From GCA-002050365 sp964237235 (GTDB lineage Bacteria; Acidobacteriota; Blastocatellia; Pyrinomonadales; Pyrinomonadaceae): 64,000 bases of DNA. Shown piece after piece: positions 61,850 to 64,000 of this stretch (the first letter of the stretch is position 1; each line of letters begins with the position of its first letter). The stretch lies in NCBI GenBank assembly GCA_964237235.1, contig CAXSGY010000011.1, positions 82,535 to 146,534 of the forward strand. The letters run 5' to 3'. Both the position numbers and the translations under genes were made by a program. A model generated the notes under the pieces. It saw only the letters and a list, made by a program, of their open reading frames with translations. It did no database searches and was not told where the DNA came from.

Positions 61850-62071
61850 ATGAAAAACTTTTATCTCTAGATATTTCTCGCGTCAGTCCTGTTAATCACC
61901 TCTTGCAGAGAAGATGCTGCTCCAGCTCCAGAAACAGGTCATTGTACAAATGTTTCTGTTTTTCTTCCTGAAGGCACAGTTTATAGTGTTAATGGTCCAG
62001 ATGGTCGAATAAGTGCAGTAGCACCAGCAGGTGGGGTGACAGTCAGTAACTGTGTAACCATAGCACAATAA
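61850..62071 (+). pseudogene. Small lipoprotein gene with an in-frame amber codon at position 7
   Basis: From the ATG at 61850 the frame reads M-K-N-F-Y-L then TAG (61868-61870), then runs on in the same frame through IFLASVLLITSC (a good lipobox) to a TAA at 62069-62071, 73 codons in all. The mature part has two more cysteines and GTVYSVNGPDGRISAVAPAGG. AAGGGGG precedes the start and no alternative start follows the TAG. The single stop inside an otherwise intact signal peptide suggests recent inactivation, suppression or a sequence error. Confidence 0.55.
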
Positions 62072-62123
62072 GCCTTTTTATTGTAGCTAGTTGTAATTTA
62101 GGAAACTCTTGTGCTAATCAAAG

Positions 62124-62170
62124 GTTTAACTGCCAGCTGCGCATCAGTTGTCGCGGCTGGCAGTTAAACT
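62124..62170. repeat. Perfect 14-bp hairpin
   Basis: GTTTAACTGCCAGC (62124-62137) and GCTGGCAGTTAAAC (62157-62170) pair exactly. It lies after the small lipoprotein and may end that transcript, though no T run follows. Confidence 0.7.
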
Positions 62171-62231
62171 CACACTCAGCGGTTAGACACGACTTAATAA
62201 AATCAAAAGATCTGAACCTCGGAGATGAAAA

Positions 62232-62713
62232 ATGAAACATATTCTTTTTAATTCAGTTGCTATTTGCTTTGTGCTTTTTCTTTTCGCTTGCAAAAGCTCT
62301 GAAAAACCTGAAACTATTGTTTTTCGAGATTTTAATTTAGACGCAACCGTTGAAAAGATGAATGTTGCACAACTGAAACAGGAAACAGGCGGGAACAGCG
62401 ATCCAACTGTTATCAATTTCACTAACGAATGTCTCCGCAGCTTTGAAATTGAATATTTAGTTGACGAACAAAACAGTGAACAGTTTAATGAAACGGTTTT
62501 TCCAATGAGCTGAAAACAGAGATCGCAGAACAAATCAAAGATGCGGGCGTTCAGAAGAATTTCGCCGCGCAAGTCGGCGGTAGTCTTTATATTAATTATT
62601 GGACGGAGGAAAACACAGGTTCGTTTGAAGTCATCGATATGAAAGTTGAAAAAAACAAATATAAGTTATGGTGCTTAGTACGAGAAAGAGTACAAATTGA
62701 AAGCGACAACTAA
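62232..62713 (+). pseudogene. Small lipoprotein gene split by a frameshift in a T run
   Basis: The first frame (from ATG 62232) has a lipoprotein signal peptide (lipobox FLFAC, C20) and runs 93 codons to TGA at 62511-62513. Just before, at the T5 run 62497-62501, the minus-one frame continues as NELKTEIAEQIKDAGVQKNF... to TAA at 62711-62713. Adding one T would give a single protein of about 160 residues with a two-part alpha/beta domain ending RERVQIESDN. Family not recognised. Similar damage in the neighbouring gene suggests decay of this cluster. Confidence 0.55.
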
Positions 62714-62795
62714 AGCAAAGAGTGAATATGTGAAGAACGCGCCCAACAAGCAAAAGCACCATCGCCAGATATACCTTAAGCTTGGCTTTAAACTC

Positions 62796-62830
62796 AGAAA
62801 CGACCCGTTCATCTTGAACGAGTCGTTTCT
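62796..62830 (-). terminator. Terminator of the rRNA operon
   Basis: AGAAACGACCCGTTCA and TGAACGAGTCGTTTCT form a long stem with one mismatch. It lies 11 bases beyond the 5S 3' end on the minus strand. Confidence 0.8.
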
Positions 62831-62840
62831 TAAAATTAAA

Positions 62841-62955
<115 letters not shown>

Positions 62956-63046
62956 AAACTGTAAAATATCAAAATGACAACTGAAAAATAAATAATCTTG
63001 ACAAATTGCGATTTGAACGTAAAATTTGCTAGTCAACAAATTTTAT

Positions 63047-64000
<954 letters not shown>

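Overview
This 64 kb window looks like chromosomal DNA of an Acidobacteriota-type bacterium, most like class Blastocatellia. That placement is an inference. It rests on a very large Oar-type TonB-dependent receptor with an N-terminal carboxypeptidase-regulatory domain, CRTAC1/FG-GAP secreted proteins, GH172 (DUF2961) and GH92 hydrolases, hybrid PAS kinases and many hairpin repeats between genes. Only the 5S and the 3' part of the 23S rRNA are present, so a sequence search with them would settle the taxonomy. I saw no prophage, CRISPR array, transposase or tRNA gene.

Layout. 1-9032: the end of an FG-GAP protein, a metallothionein-like peptide, a sigma-factor fragment, and a group of envelope and signalling genes around a sigma-54 activator, several of them preceded by -24/-12 promoter matches. 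9201-18842: a hybrid kinase, a von Willebrand lipoprotein, small unknowns, a two-gene ABC exporter, a DoxX-like protein, CorA and PgpA. 18966-54490: a long run of minus-strand genes for sugar use, facing a divergent LacI regulator at 54878-55933. 56324-60519: RimO, two small genes (one frameshifted) and a TgpA-like transglutaminase. 60932-62713: a small, partly broken lipoprotein cluster. 62841-64000: the distal end of an rRNA operon (5S, then 23S running off the window).

The sugar locus combines an outer-membrane receptor, secreted hydrolases (two GH43, two GH172, one GH92, one GH5-like), two ABC import systems, GalK and GalT, a fucose/arabinose-type isomerase and a D-ribulokinase-type FGGY kinase. 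One importer (SBP 30186, ATPase 28534, permeases 25984 and 22925) resembles the galactofuranose system YtfQ-YtfR-YtfT-YjfF. The isomerase and kinase fit D-arabinose to D-ribulose to D-ribulose 5-phosphate, and no AraD-type epimerase is seen. My leading inference is a locus for a furanose-rich glycan, possibly the galactofuranose/D-arabinofuranose arabinogalactan of actinobacterial walls; plant arabinan or arabinogalactan remains the main alternative.

Nearly every gap in the sugar locus carries one of a few hairpin-forming repeat families. In two places repeat DNA appears to have become coding sequence: the start of a GH43 signal peptide and the tail of an ABC ATPase.
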